Of a DNA stretch of 64,000 bases, positions 8,611 to 16,374 are shown piece after piece. Where the stretch lies: positions 99,725 through 163,724 of the forward strand of contig NZ_AZXF01000016.1 of assembly GCF_000515115.1 (NCBI RefSeq). Reading direction: 5' to 3'. The translations under genes and the position numbers were made by a program. How positions within the stretch are numbered: the stretch's first letter is position 1; each line of letters begins with the position of its first letter. Under the pieces are notes generated by a model. The model saw only the letters and a list, made by a program, of their open reading frames with translations. It had not been told where the DNA came from and ran no database searches. This DNA comes from Nocardiopsis sp. CNT312. Lineage in GTDB: Bacteria > Actinomycetota > Actinomycetes > Streptosporangiales > Streptosporangiaceae.

Positions 8611-10451
8611 GCGCACCCGCCCGCACCGCTCCACGGCACGAGCTGCCCGTCGGATCCGAACCCGCCGCACCGGCCGCCGCGCCCGGCCTCAGCCGCTCCC
8701 GCGAGTCGGCGATCGATACCCTGCGCAGCGGGCTCCGTCTCTCCCCCGAGTTCGCCCGGGGCCTGTGGCTGACCCTGGTCTTCGCCGTCGCCGCCACCGC
8801 CGGCAAGATCGTCGTGCCCGTCGCCGTTCAGCAGATCATCGACAACGGACTCACCGGCACGGGCGGCCCCGACCTGGAGTTCGTCACCCGCATGGTGGCC
8901 CTGTGCGCCGCCCTGCTCGTGGTCACCATGGTCTGCTCCTACCTGATGAACCTGCGGCTGTACCGGGCCACCGAGTCCGGTCTGGCCACCCTGCGCCGCA
9001 AGGCCTTCCGCCACGTGCACGACCTGTCCGTGCTCACCCAGAACAGCGAACGCAAGGGCGCCCTGGTCTCCCGCGTCACCAGCGACGTCGACCAGATCAG
9101 CACCTTCATGCAGTGGGGCGGCCTGCTCATCATCGTCAGCAGCGGCCAACTGCTCGTGGCCACCGTGCTCATGGCGGTCTACTCCTGGCAGCTCACCCTC
9201 GTGGTGTGGATCTGCTTCCTGCCGCTGCTGTTCGGTGTCCGCTGGCTCCAGAGGCTGCTCTCCCGCGCCTACCTCACCGTCCGCGAGCGCACCGGCGACA
9301 TGCTCGCCGTCTTCGGCGAGGCCGTCATGGGCGCCGCCGTCATCCGCGCGCACGGCACCGAGGGGCGCACCGCCGGGCGCATCGACACCACCGTCCTGGC
9401 CACCCGCAGTGCCCAGGTCAGGGCACAGCGCCTGTCCATGGCCGTGTCCCCGTTCGCCGAGATCGTCGCCGCACTCGGCAACACCGCCGTCGTCCTCGTC
9501 GGTGTGTGGCTGGGCATCGGCGGCGACATCACCGCCGGACAACTCGTCGCCTTCCTCTTCCTGCTGACCCTGTTCGTCCAGCCGATGATGATGGCCACCG
9601 AGATCTTCAACGAGGCGCAGAACGCCATCGCCGGATGGCGCCGCGTCCTGGGCGTCCTCGACACCGTCCCCGACATCGCCGACCCCGGCGAGGACGGCCG
9701 TGTCCTGCCGCGCGGCCCCGTCGGCGTCCGTTTCGACGGCGTCACCTACGCCTACCCGGAAGGCCCCGTGGTCCTGGACGGGATCGACGTCGAGATCACC
9801 CCGGGCACCCGCCTGGCCGTGGTCGGGGAGACCGGATCGGGCAAGACCACCTTCGTCAAACTCCTCACTCGTCTCATGGACCCCGCCGAGGGGCGGGTTC
9901 TCCTCGACGGTGCCGACCTGCGTGAGGTGGCCTTCTCCTCCCTGCGCAGCCGCGTGGTCATGGTGCCGCAGGAGGGCTTCCTGTTCGACAGCTCCCTGGG
10001 CGACAACATCCGCTTCGCCCGTCCGGGAAGCACCGACACCGAACTGGAGGCCGCCGTCGCCGACCTCGGCCTGGCCGACTGGCTCGCCGGCCTCGCCCAT
10101 GGCCTGGACACACCCGTGGGCCAGCGCGGGGAGTCCCTCTCCGCGGGGGAGCGCCAGCTCGTGGCGCTTCTCCGCGCCTACGTCGCCGACCCCGACCTGC
10201 TGGTGCTCGATGAGGCCACCTCGGCCGTGGACCCGCACACCGAGGTGCGCATCCAGCGCGCCCTGGACCAGCTCACCCGCGGACGCACCTCCGTGGCCAT
10301 CGCCCACCGGCTGTCCACCGCGGAGGCCGCCGACCGGGTCCTGGTCTTCGACCAGGGCCGCATCGTCCAGAGCGGTGCCCACGACGAACTCGTGTCCCGC
10401 CCCGGCGTCTACTCCGACCTGTACGCCTCTTGGGTGAGCTCCTCGGCCTGA
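8607..10451 (+). CDS. ABC exporter half-transporter with catalytic ATP site
   Basis: 614 residues from ATG 8607, overlapping the previous gene by 4 bp. An exporter membrane domain (about 45-340) precedes an ATPase domain. Walker A is GETGSGKTT (Lys413), Walker B LLVLDEATSAVD has the catalytic Glu536, and the H-loop His567 sits in IAHRLST. Its signature is altered to LSAGE (511-515). It therefore supplies the competent Walker motifs while its partner supplies the intact signature: a complementary pair, so the working transporter should be the 1:1 heterodimer. The gene ends 27 bp before a convergent gene. Confidence 0.93.
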   Translation: MSAPARTAPRHELPVGSEPAAPAAAPGLSRSRESAIDTLRSGLRLSPEFARGLWLTLVFAVAATAGKIVVPVAVQQIIDNGLTGTGGPDLEFVTRMVALCAALLVVTMVCSYLMNLRLYRATESGLATLRRKAFRHVHDLSVLTQNSERKGALVSRVTSDVDQISTFMQWGGLLIIVSSGQLLVATVLMAVYSWQLTLVVWICFLPLLFGVRWLQRLLSRAYLTVRERTGDMLAVFGEAVMGAAVIRAHGTEGRTAGRIDTTVLATRSAQVRAQRLSMAVSPFAEIVAALGNTAVVLVGVWLGIGGDITAGQLVAFLFLLTLFVQPMMMATEIFNEAQNAIAGWRRVLGVLDTVPDIADPGEDGRVLPRGPVGVRFDGVTYAYPEGPVVLDGIDVEITPGTRLAVVGETGSGKTTFVKLLTRLMDPAEGRVLLDGADLREVAFSSLRSRVVMVPQEGFLFDSSLGDNIRFARPGSTDTELEAAVADLGLADWLAGLAHGLDTPVGQRGESLSAGERQLVALLRAYVADPDLLVLDEATSAVDPHTEVRIQRALDQLTRGRTSVAIAHRLSTAEAADRVLVFDQGRIVQSGAHDELVSRPGVYSDLYASWVSSSA

Positions 10452-10478
10452 ACCGGGCCATCTCCGGGCCGCCCGTGG

Positions 10479-11477
10479 TCAGCGGCCGGAGGAGCGCCAC
10501 CAGTGGGCGGCCACCAGCTCCGCAGCCAGGGGCTCCACCAGCAGGCTCACGTCGGGGTCCGTGTCGCCGGGATAGCGCACGGTCAGCTCCGCCCCCGGGA
10601 CGCTCTCGCGCTCGGGGGCGGAGCCCACGGCCGCGAAGCGCCCCCGCAACTGCCCCAGGTGCTCGGCGAAGCGCTCGTCGTAGGCCGAGCCCGCGAACAG
10701 CAGCGCGCGGTAGTCCGTCACCGCCGCCAGGTAGCGGTCGGTGTGCGACCACTCCCCGGTCTCGCGGGCGTGCGCCACCCGTACCGGGCCGCTGCGCACC
10801 ACCCGGACCCCCTGGGCCGCCGACGCCAGCCGCTCGGCCGGAGCGACCATGTGCACGCCGTGTGGCGAGTCCAGCACCCGGGCCACCTCCGGCACCCACG
10901 CTTCGGCCTCCCGCAGCAGCGTCGCCGTGGCGTGGGCCGCCCGGTGCAGCAGCCCCGGGAAGTTGCCGCCGCCCCCCGCCGGGGCGCCCAGACGGTGCCC
11001 CAGCAGCAGGCCCAGCGCCATCGCGTGCTGGTAGGCGCGGCACCCCAGCCCCGCGGACTCCTCACCGGCGTGCAGCGGTACCACCAGGTCGGCGATCCGT
11101 GCCACCACCGCCCCCGGGTCCGGGGTGAGCACGATGACGGGGGAACGCGCCACGTACCGGTCCAGTACGGTGGCCAGCTCCCGCTGTCCGCCGCCCAGGC
11201 TCACCCCGACCACCAGGGTCTCGGGGCCAGCGGGGGGAGTCTCGGCGGACGAGGAGTGCTCGGCGCTCGCTGCGATCCCGGCCCGCCGCAGCCGCGCCGC
11301 GACCGTGGCGCACACGTGCCGCGCCGCACCCAGGCCCAGCAGGCGCACGGCGGCGGGCTCGTCGTCCAGCAGCGCGGGCAGCGCCGCGTACGGGTTCCAG
11401 CGCGGGAACCGGTCGGCGAGGGCGGTCAGGGACGCGGGTTTGCCCGCGAGGTCGGAGAGCAGGCGGTCGGCGGTCAC
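10479..11477 (-). CDS. SIS-domain (sugar isomerase-like) protein
   Basis: 332 residues if translation starts at GTG 11477; the open frame continues upstream across hisI on the other strand and is not credible there. The sequence has two SIS-type lobes: an N-terminal half around LLGLGAARHVCATVAARLR and VVGVSLGGGQRELATVLDRY, and a C-terminal half ending in a phosphoglucose-isomerase-like ELVAAHWW tail. The usual Ser-x-Ser-Gly-x-Thr phosphosugar loop reads VSLGGGQRE, so ligand binding may differ. It resembles the bifunctional phosphoglucose/phosphomannose isomerase branch but I cannot assign a substrate. It sits alone and divergent from hisI, convergent with the exporter operon. Confidence 0.7.
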   Translation of the reverse strand: MTADRLLSDLAGKPASLTALADRFPRWNPYAALPALLDDEPAAVRLLGLGAARHVCATVAARLRRAGIAASAEHSSSAETPPAGPETLVVGVSLGGGQRELATVLDRYVARSPVIVLTPDPGAVVARIADLVVPLHAGEESAGLGCRAYQHAMALGLLLGHRLGAPAGGGGNFPGLLHRAAHATATLLREAEAWVPEVARVLDSPHGVHMVAPAERLASAAQGVRVVRSGPVRVAHARETGEWSHTDRYLAAVTDYRALLFAGSAYDERFAEHLGQLRGRFAAVGSAPERESVPGAELTVRYPGDTDPDVSLLVEPLAAELVAAHWWRSSGR

Positions 11478-11604
11478 AGGGCTCCCAGCGTGCGGGACCG
11501 GCGGATCGGTGACGGACCCACGAACTCTATCGAGGAGGTCGGCGCAGGCCGGACACGCGCCCGCCACACGGGCGCACCCCGGTGCACGGCCACGGTGCGG
11601 CGGC

Positions 11605-11610
11605 CATAAT
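11605..11610 (+). promoter_or_regulatory. -10 box CATAAT for hisI, probably leaderless
   Basis: CATAAT lies 8 bp before the hisI ATG, so transcription would begin at or next to the start codon. The G-run between them could instead act as a ribosome site. No good -35 is visible. Confidence 0.45.
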
Positions 11611-11618
11611 CTGGGGGC

Positions 11619-11963
11619 ATGAGTGTCTCCAGCCTTGACCCGGGTATCGCCGCACGCCTGAAGCGGACCCCGGACGGACTCGTCCCCGCCATCGTGCAGC
11701 AGCACGACACCGGCGCGGTCCTCATGCTCGCCTGGATGGACGACGAGGCCCTGCACCGCACCCTCACCACCAAGGCCGCCACCTACTGGTCGCGCAGCCG
11801 GGGCGAGTACTGGGTCAAGGGCGCCACCTCCGGGCACACCCAGCGCGTGGTCTCGGTCGCCCTCGACTGCGACGGCGACACCCTCCTGGTCCGGGTCGAC
11901 CAGACCGGAGCCGCCTGCCACACCGGCGACCCCACGTGCTTCGACGCGGGGCGGCTCCTGTGA
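11619..11963 (+). CDS. hisI: Phosphoribosyl-AMP cyclohydrolase
   Basis: Opens the purine ring of phosphoribosyl-AMP in the third step of histidine synthesis; zinc- and magnesium-dependent. It is 114 residues, the normal length of the monofunctional actinobacterial form without a HisE domain. Signatures present are [26 protein letters not shown], and the metal-binding region [27 protein letters not shown] with its three cysteines. Separation from hisD-F by 6.3 kb and linkage to trp genes is the usual actinomycete arrangement. It overlaps the next gene by GTGA. Confidence 0.96.
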   Translation: MSVSSLDPGIAARLKRTPDGLVPAIVQQHDTGAVLMLAWMDDEALHRTLTTKAATYWSRSRGEYWVKGATSGHTQRVVSVALDCDGDTLLVRVDQTGAACHTGDPTCFDAGRLL

Positions 11964-12664
11964 GTCCCACCGCGGCCGTCAAGCCCGCGGGCCGCGAGTT
12001 CGGTGCCGCGATACTGGTCCTGGCAGCAGGGGGCGGGCTCCTGCTCGCCTCGGCCGGACGGACCTGGGTGACCGGGGAGGCCGGGGCGTCCGGGCCGGTC
12101 GCCGCCATGGCCGTGGACGTCACCGGTGGCGATCTCAGCGGGGTCATGGCCGGTGTCGGCTGGGCCGCGCTGGCCGGGACCGCGGGACTGTACGCCGCGC
12201 GCGGACCGGCGCGCCGCCTGGTGGGGGCGCTTCTCGCCCTCGGCGGGGTGTTCGCGCTGGTCCAGGTGTGGAACGCTACCCGCTCCGGAGCCCTCGCCGC
12301 TGCCCTGGCCGACGCGGCCGGCGGTGCCGCCGGCGCGGCGCGGGCGGTGGGCGAGCCGGTGCTGCACGCCACCGGGCCGGCCATGGCAGCGGCCGGAGCG
12401 GTGGCCGTCGCGGTCGCCGGAGCCGCCGCTGTGATCAGGGCAACCCTCTGGCCCGGTATGGGCAGCAGGTACGATCGGGACGCCGCACCGAGTTCGACCA
12501 GGGCGGACACCCCCGCCGACCTGTGGCGGTCCCTGGACGCCGGTGACGACCCCACTCTCGACGCCCGCGGTGGCGTGAGCGAGCCTGAGCGCTCCCCCGC
12601 TGAGGGCGGCACCACACCAGCACCGCTGGCGTCAGGGCCAGCCGAACCGAAGGAGAACCACTGA
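11960..12664 (+). CDS. Trp-operon-associated transmembrane protein
   Basis: 234 residues from GTG 11960, overlapping the hisI stop. It has four hydrophobic segments (about 12-32, 50-72, 78-98, 138-162) and an acidic, Pro-rich cytoplasmic tail. The region after the last helix, [10 protein letters not shown] followed by [13 protein letters not shown], matches my memory of the family named for its place next to trp genes (TIGR02234/Trp_oprn_chp). The biochemical role of that family is not known to me; a part in tryptophan or anthranilate handling at the membrane is only a guess from context. Confidence 0.88.
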   Translation: MSPTAAVKPAGREFGAAILVLAAGGGLLLASAGRTWVTGEAGASGPVAAMAVDVTGGDLSGVMAGVGWAALAGTAGLYAARGPARRLVGALLALGGVFALVQVWNATRSGALAAALADAAGGAAGAARAVGEPVLHATGPAMAAAGAVAVAVAGAAAVIRATLWPGMGSRYDRDAAPSSTRADTPADLWRSLDAGDDPTLDARGGVSEPERSPAEGGTTPAPLASGPAEPKENH

Positions 12665-12990
12665 TGGCCGACGCGCACCACGAAGAACACGAGGACCACG
12701 GCAATACCGTCTCCGCCTGGTTCCTCACCGTGTCCTGGATCGTCGCCTGGTCCGTCGCCGGGGCCGCGATCATCATGGGCGGGGGGCTGGTTCTGTGGAC
12801 CGGCCTCGCCCTCGGTGCCAGCGTGGTGTTCGCGGTCATCGCCGGTCTCCTGAAGCGGGCCGGCCTGGGCCGCAAGGAGCCGCGCCCGGTGCCGCCCACG
12901 CGCGAGCAGTGGGAGGCGGCCCGGGCCTCCGAGGGGACCAAGGGCACGGACGAGGTCCGCGAGGTCGCCGCTTCCGCGGGCCGGGCCTGA
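12664..12990 (+). CDS. HGxxPAAW-type small membrane protein
   Basis: 108 residues, its ATG overlapping the previous stop by one base (TGATG), so probably coupled. The N-terminus is His/Glu-rich and reads HGNTVSAWF, a variant of the HGxxPAAW motif. Two membrane helices follow (about 18-40 and 45-66), then a charged tail with REQWEAARASEG. Proteins of this kind accompany the Trp-operon membrane protein in many actinomycetes. Function unknown. Confidence 0.82.
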   Translation: MADAHHEEHEDHGNTVSAWFLTVSWIVAWSVAGAAIIMGGGLVLWTGLALGASVVFAVIAGLLKRAGLGRKEPRPVPPTREQWEAARASEGTKGTDEVREVAASAGRA

Positions 12991-13244
12991 ACGGAGCGGA
13001 ACCGGAAACCCCCAGTTCGTAGCGCGTGCGGAGCGGGGCATGGACGCAGGGCCGGTGGGAAGGGTAGATTCTTTCCGCCGGTCCGTCGCGTTGTGTCGGG
13101 TTCCGTCTGCGCGATTCGTGCCGATGTGGCATGATCTCCACCTTCGGTCACACGTGTACCGGTTTCCCGACCATGCCCCCAGTTGGGTTGGCGCGCACCC
13201 CGTGTGCGCCGTGACGACCCCTACTCAGGAAAGTTGTACCGATC

Positions 13245-13598
13245 ATGAGCTACGGTCCCCCGCCCCCTGGCAACCCCGGCCCGCCCCCCGGCGGCTACGG
13301 CCCTCCCGCGGGCGGCCCCGCCGGTGAGCGCCCGAAGAACTACCTGGTGCACAACATCCTGGGCATCTTCGGCTGCACCATCGTCGGTATCATCGGCCTG
13401 GTCTTCTCGCTCCAGGTCAACAGCAAGTGGGACTCCGGCGACTACGCCGGCGCCCAGTCCGCTGCGGGCACCGCCAAGATCCTCGGCATCATCAGCCTGG
13501 TCTCCTTCATCCTCGCGGTGATCTTCTGGATCGTCTACATCGTGTTCGTGGTTCTGGTGCTGGGTGCCTCCACCGCCACCACCACATACGGCTACTGA
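13245..13598 (+). CDS. CD225/dispanin-like membrane protein, copy 1
   Basis: 117 residues from ATG 13245. A Pro/Gly-rich N-terminal arm (about 1-28) is followed by the CD225 core: NYLVHNILGIFGCTIVGIIGLVF as the first, partly intramembrane segment, a polar loop with SKWDSGDYAGAQSAAGTAK, and a second helix (about 82-108). The family includes eukaryotic IFITM proteins; in bacteria its role is unknown, with membrane organisation a common guess. It has its own upstream region (12991-13244) and ends at a perfect 15-bp hairpin, so it is probably monocistronic. Confidence 0.88.
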   Translation: MSYGPPPPGNPGPPPGGYGPPAGGPAGERPKNYLVHNILGIFGCTIVGIIGLVFSLQVNSKWDSGDYAGAQSAAGTAKILGIISLVSFILAVIFWIVYIVFVVLVLGASTATTTYGY

Positions 13599-13613
13599 GC
13601 GGCCCGGATGCGG

Positions 13614-13649
13614 GGACCGAGCCCCGGGACCCCTCCCGGGGCTCGGTCC
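13614..13649 (+). terminator. 15-bp perfect hairpin after the CD225 gene
   Basis: Arms 13614-13628 and 13635-13649 are exact reverse complements with a 6-base loop. There is no T-run. The hairpin ends 4 bp before the AAGGAG of the next gene, so if readthrough occurs it sits right on that gene's ribosome site. Confidence 0.8.
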
Positions 13650-13664
13650 GGCCAAGGAGTGCCT

Positions 13665-14186
13665 ATGCTGGTGCGCATGGAGGCTCCACCCCCGCCCCGC
13701 CCCGCCGACCCGGTACTGCCCGGCCCCTTCGGGCGAGCCGAACACGCCGTGACCCGGCTGCTCGCACGCCTGCACCCGGTCGTGCTCCCCGCGGGGGTCG
13801 GTGCCCTGGGTCTGGCCGGCGCTACGCTGCTCCACCTCGTCGACCCGGGCGAGCCCGGGAACTACCCCGCCTGCCCGTGGCTGGCGCTCACCGGGACCTA
13901 CTGCCCGGGCTGCGGTTCCATGCGTGCCGTCGCGCTCCTCACACACCTGGACCTCACCGCCGCGATCAGTATGAACCCCCTGCTCTTCCTGCTGGCGCCC
14001 GTGCTCGTATGGGCCTACGCCGGTTGGTTCGCGAGGGCCGTGAGACCGTCCCAGGCGGTTCCTGAACCGACCCCCACCTGGTTCCTGTGGGCGGTGGTCA
14101 TCGCCGTCTTCGCCCACTGGATCCTGCGGAACCTGCCCTGGTTCGACTTCCTGGCACCGGGAGTCCCCCTCTTCCCCGGCTGGTGA
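13665..14186 (+). CDS. DUF2752 membrane protein
   Basis: 173 residues from ATG 13665, 5 bp after AAGGAG. ATG 13677 is a possible alternative: TATGCT at 13664-13669 would place a leaderless start there. The DUF2752 hallmark is the segment CPWLALTGTYCPGCGSMRAV, with a Cys-Pro-Gly-Cys-Gly motif, followed by the helix containing ISMNPLLFLLAPVLVW. About four membrane segments are visible. The CPGCG cysteines suggest metal or redox binding but no activity is established to my knowledge. Confidence 0.87.
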   Translation: MLVRMEAPPPPRPADPVLPGPFGRAEHAVTRLLARLHPVVLPAGVGALGLAGATLLHLVDPGEPGNYPACPWLALTGTYCPGCGSMRAVALLTHLDLTAAISMNPLLFLLAPVLVWAYAGWFARAVRPSQAVPEPTPTWFLWAVVIAVFAHWILRNLPWFDFLAPGVPLFPGW

Positions 14187-14232
14187 CCTCCCCCGTACAC
14201 CCCGCCGCCCACCCCCGCGCAAAGCAGGAGCA

Positions 14233-14580
14233 GTGAGCTGCGGGCCCCTCACCCCGGCGGCCACGGCACCGGCGGATACGGTGTTCCCGGGACCGGTTGC
14301 GCCATGCGGCCCGCCCCCGGCCAGATCGCCCAAGACCTACGTGCCGCACGAGAGCGTCGGTATCCTCGGGTGCCTCTCGGTACTGCGCATCATCGGCCTC
14401 CCCACGTCGGCGGCAAGTGGCGCATGGGCGACGACCAGGGCGTCCAGGAGGCCGCCGAGGCCATGGGCGCCCTCGGCGTCGTCGGGCTCGTGCCGCCGGT
14501 GCTCTGCCTACTTTTCCTCGTCGTCGTGTTCGTCCTCGCGGCCACAGGTGGCCGTGGGCGAGTACCGAGATCCGGGTTCT
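14233..14580 (+). pseudogene. Decayed CD225/dispanin gene, copy 2
   Basis: This matches the functional copy at 14694 codon for codon but only by switching frame three times. MSCGP starts in frame 1 at GTG 14233. A PGGHGTGGYG stretch then reads in frame 3, TYVPHESVGILGCLSVLRIIGL returns to frame 1, and KWRMGDDQGVQEAAEAMG reads in frame 3 after a deletion of about 10 bp. The original stop is lost, and a CAGGAG ribosome site survives upstream. It is flanked by intact copies on both sides and is clearly a dead duplicate. Confidence 0.88.
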
Positions 14581-14693
14581 GGGCAGGTTCGTACGACCAC
14601 CGGCGGAACCGTGTGGTGTCCTTCGGAGTCCTAGGCGGTGCACGTCCGCTCCGGGGCTCGGCCCGGACACGGCCCTACCGGAAGGTTTCCCAC

Positions 14694-15041
14694 ATGAGCT
14701 ACGGTCCTCCTCCGCCTCCCGGCGGCTACGGCACCGGCGGCTACCCCAGCCAGCGGCCCTACTTCGGCGAGCCGCCCAAGAACTACCTGGTGCACAACAT
14801 CCTGGGCCTCTTCGGGTGCCTCTCGGTGCTGAGCATCATCGGCCTGGTCTTCGCCCTCCAGGTCGACAGCAAGTGGCGCATGGGCGACTACATCGGCGCC
14901 CAGGAGGCCGCCAGGACCGCCAAGACCATGGGGATCATCGGGCTCGTCGGCTTCATCCTCCTGATCGCGTTCCTCGTCGCGTACTTCCTTTTCTTCGTGT
15001 TCATCTTCGGCGTGGCGGTCACATCGCCTGCCACCTACTGA
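14694..15041 (+). CDS. CD225/dispanin-like membrane protein, copy 3
   Basis: 115 residues from ATG 14694. The Pro/Gly/Tyr-rich N-terminal arm is followed by NYLVHNILGLFGCLSVLSIIGLVF and, after SKWRMGDYIGAQEAARTAK, a second strongly hydrophobic helix (about 80-108) rich in Phe. It is close to copy 1 in the core and closer still to the dead copy 2, sharing its KWRMGD loop, so copies 2 and 3 are probably the most recent duplication. Function unknown, as for copy 1. Confidence 0.88.
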   Translation: MSYGPPPPPGGYGTGGYPSQRPYFGEPPKNYLVHNILGLFGCLSVLSIIGLVFALQVDSKWRMGDYIGAQEAARTAKTMGIIGLVGFILLIAFLVAYFLFFVFIFGVAVTSPATY

Positions 15042-15210
15042 CCCGGATCCCGACGCGCTGATCCGGGGGTGGCGACCCCCCGGGGCCCCGGAGGTCGATA
15101 CGATGACCAGCGACATGGTGCGCGGGCGTCAAGGGCCGTCCCCGCGGCACGGTCGCGCCTGCCCCGTGCGTGCGACTTCCAACGGCCACATCACGAGGGA
15201 GCGGTAACTG

Positions 15211-16017
15211 GTGAGCGTGCTCGACGAGATCCTCGACGGAGTGCGCGCTGACCTGGCGCAGCGGCAGGAGGCCCTTCCCCTGGACCGCCTCAAGACCCGC
15301 GCCGAGTCGGTGCCCACTCCGTGCGACGCCGAGGCCGCCCTGCGCCGCCCCGGTGTCCAGGTGATCGCCGAGGTCAAACGTGCCAGCCCCTCAAAGGGCC
15401 CCCTCGCCCCCATCGCCGACCCCGCCGCCCTGGCCCGCGAGTACGAGGCCGGCGGTGCCGCCCTCATCAGCGTCCTCACCGAAGAGCGCCGATTCAAGGG
15501 CAGCCTCGCCGACCTGGAGGCCGTCCACAAGGCGGTCGACACACCGCTGCTGCGCAAGGACTTCGTGGTCAGCTCCTACCAGCTCTGGGAGGCCCGCGCC
15601 TACGGAGCCTCCGCCATCCTGCTCATCGTCGCCGCCCTGCCCCAGGAGGCCCTGGTCTCCCTGGTCGAGCGGGCGCGCACCCTCGACCTCACCCCCCTGG
15701 TCGAGGTCCACGACGAGGAGGAGGTCGAACGCGCGCTGGACGCCGGAGCGACCGTCATCGGCGTCAACGCCCGCAACCTCAAGACCCTGGAGGTCGACCG
15801 GGACACCTTCGCCCGGCTCGCCCCCCTCATCCCGGCCGACTGCGTCAGGATCGCCGAATCCGGGGTGCGCGGCCCGCACGACCTGCTGGCCTACGCCGGA
15901 GCCGGGGCCGGAGCCGTCCTGGTCGGCGAGAGTCTCGTCCGCGGGGGCAACCCCCGCGAGGCCGTCGCCGACCTGGTGACCGCCGGAGCCCACCCCGCCC
16001 TGCGCGACCGCGGCTAG
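15211..16017 (+). CDS. trpC: Indole-3-glycerol phosphate synthase
   Basis: Closes the indole ring from CdRP in tryptophan synthesis. 268 residues from GTG 15211, behind CGAGGGAGCGG. Barrel signatures include [17 protein letters not shown] with the catalytic Lys, [20 protein letters not shown] with the second catalytic Lys, [15 protein letters not shown] with the substrate-binding Asn, and IAESGVRGP. It is the stand-alone form without a fused TrpF, consistent with PriA doing that step. A 357-bp gap separates it from trpB, so trpC and trpBA may be differently controlled. Confidence 0.96.
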   Translation: MSVLDEILDGVRADLAQRQEALPLDRLKTRAESVPTPCDAEAALRRPGVQVIAEVKRASPSKGPLAPIADPAALAREYEAGGAALISVLTEERRFKGSLADLEAVHKAVDTPLLRKDFVVSSYQLWEARAYGASAILLIVAALPQEALVSLVERARTLDLTPLVEVHDEEEVERALDAGATVIGVNARNLKTLEVDRDTFARLAPLIPADCVRIAESGVRGPHDLLAYAGAGAGAVLVGESLVRGGNPREAVADLVTAGAHPALRDRG

Positions 16018-16027
16018 AGTCGGACCC

Positions 16028-16090
16028 ATGACGACCGTGCAGCCCCCGGCCGCCCGCCGACGGCGATGGCTCGGGTGCCCGCGGGGCTGA
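16028..16090 (+). CDS. Possible 20-residue ORF before trpB (trpM relic or leader)
   Basis: An ATG 10 bp after trpC opens a 20-codon frame, MTTVQPPAARRRRWLGCPRG, ending at TGA 16088. Streptomycetes carry a small Arg-rich gene, trpM, in this position, and the Arg-run plus Gly-Cys-Pro-Arg-Gly end recalls its N-terminal part; the following frame stays Arg/Lys-rich after the stop. It has one Trp codon. The ribosome site is weak. It could be a shortened trpM, a leader peptide, or chance. Confidence 0.3.
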   Translation: MTTVQPPAARRRRWLGCPRG

Positions 16091-16136
16091 CGGAAGTGCC
16101 GGAGGCGGGTTCGCGAGGAACGAGTGAACACGCCGT

Positions 16137-16179
16137 AGGTGCCGAAGGTTCCCGTGTTCGTAGGCACCTGAGCACGAAC
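16137..16179 (+). promoter_or_regulatory. Candidate pseudoknot or switching RNA upstream of trpB
   Basis: AGGTGCC (16137-16143) is complementary to GGCACCT (16163-16169), and GTTCGT (16156-16161) to ACGAAC (16174-16179). The second helix starts inside the first helix's loop and ends outside it, so the two either form an H-type pseudoknot or exclude each other. The 4-base linker across a 7-bp helix is tight, which favours alternatives. GGTTC/GAACC offers a third pairing. It lies about 195 bp before the trpB start. Confidence 0.35.
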
Positions 16180-16374
16180 CGAAGCGGAGGTTCAAGAACA
16201 CACGCCCCGGGGCCCGCACTCCGTGCCGTACGCGTGAGCGGCGGGTTCCCGACACCGCGTTGACCCATCCGACCGCGCCGCAGAGGCGGCGCACGGCCGG
16301 TCGGCGCGCCCGCCCCGCGGCACGCGGCCGCAGGGCGCGCACCCCGGTCGGCCCCGTCACAGGAGACCTGAACC

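Larger units (their letters stand above)
16018..16374 (+). other. 357-bp trpC-trpB gap
   Basis: Holds a possible 20-codon ORF and a candidate folded RNA (both listed). A 65-codon ORF at 16066 has no convincing ribosome site and looks like noise. The middle (about 16100-16205) is less GC-rich than its surroundings and full of GTTC/GAAC words. Confidence 0.55.

Noticed and set aside
5626..8670. 1014-codon minus-strand ORF across two genes and a spacer
   Set aside because: Low-complexity Gly/Val shadow; no domain, and it covers three well-supported features.
16066..16263. 65-codon ORF upstream of trpB
   Set aside because: No ribosome site, Ser/Gly/Arg composition of random GC-rich sequence; overlaps the RNA structure candidate.
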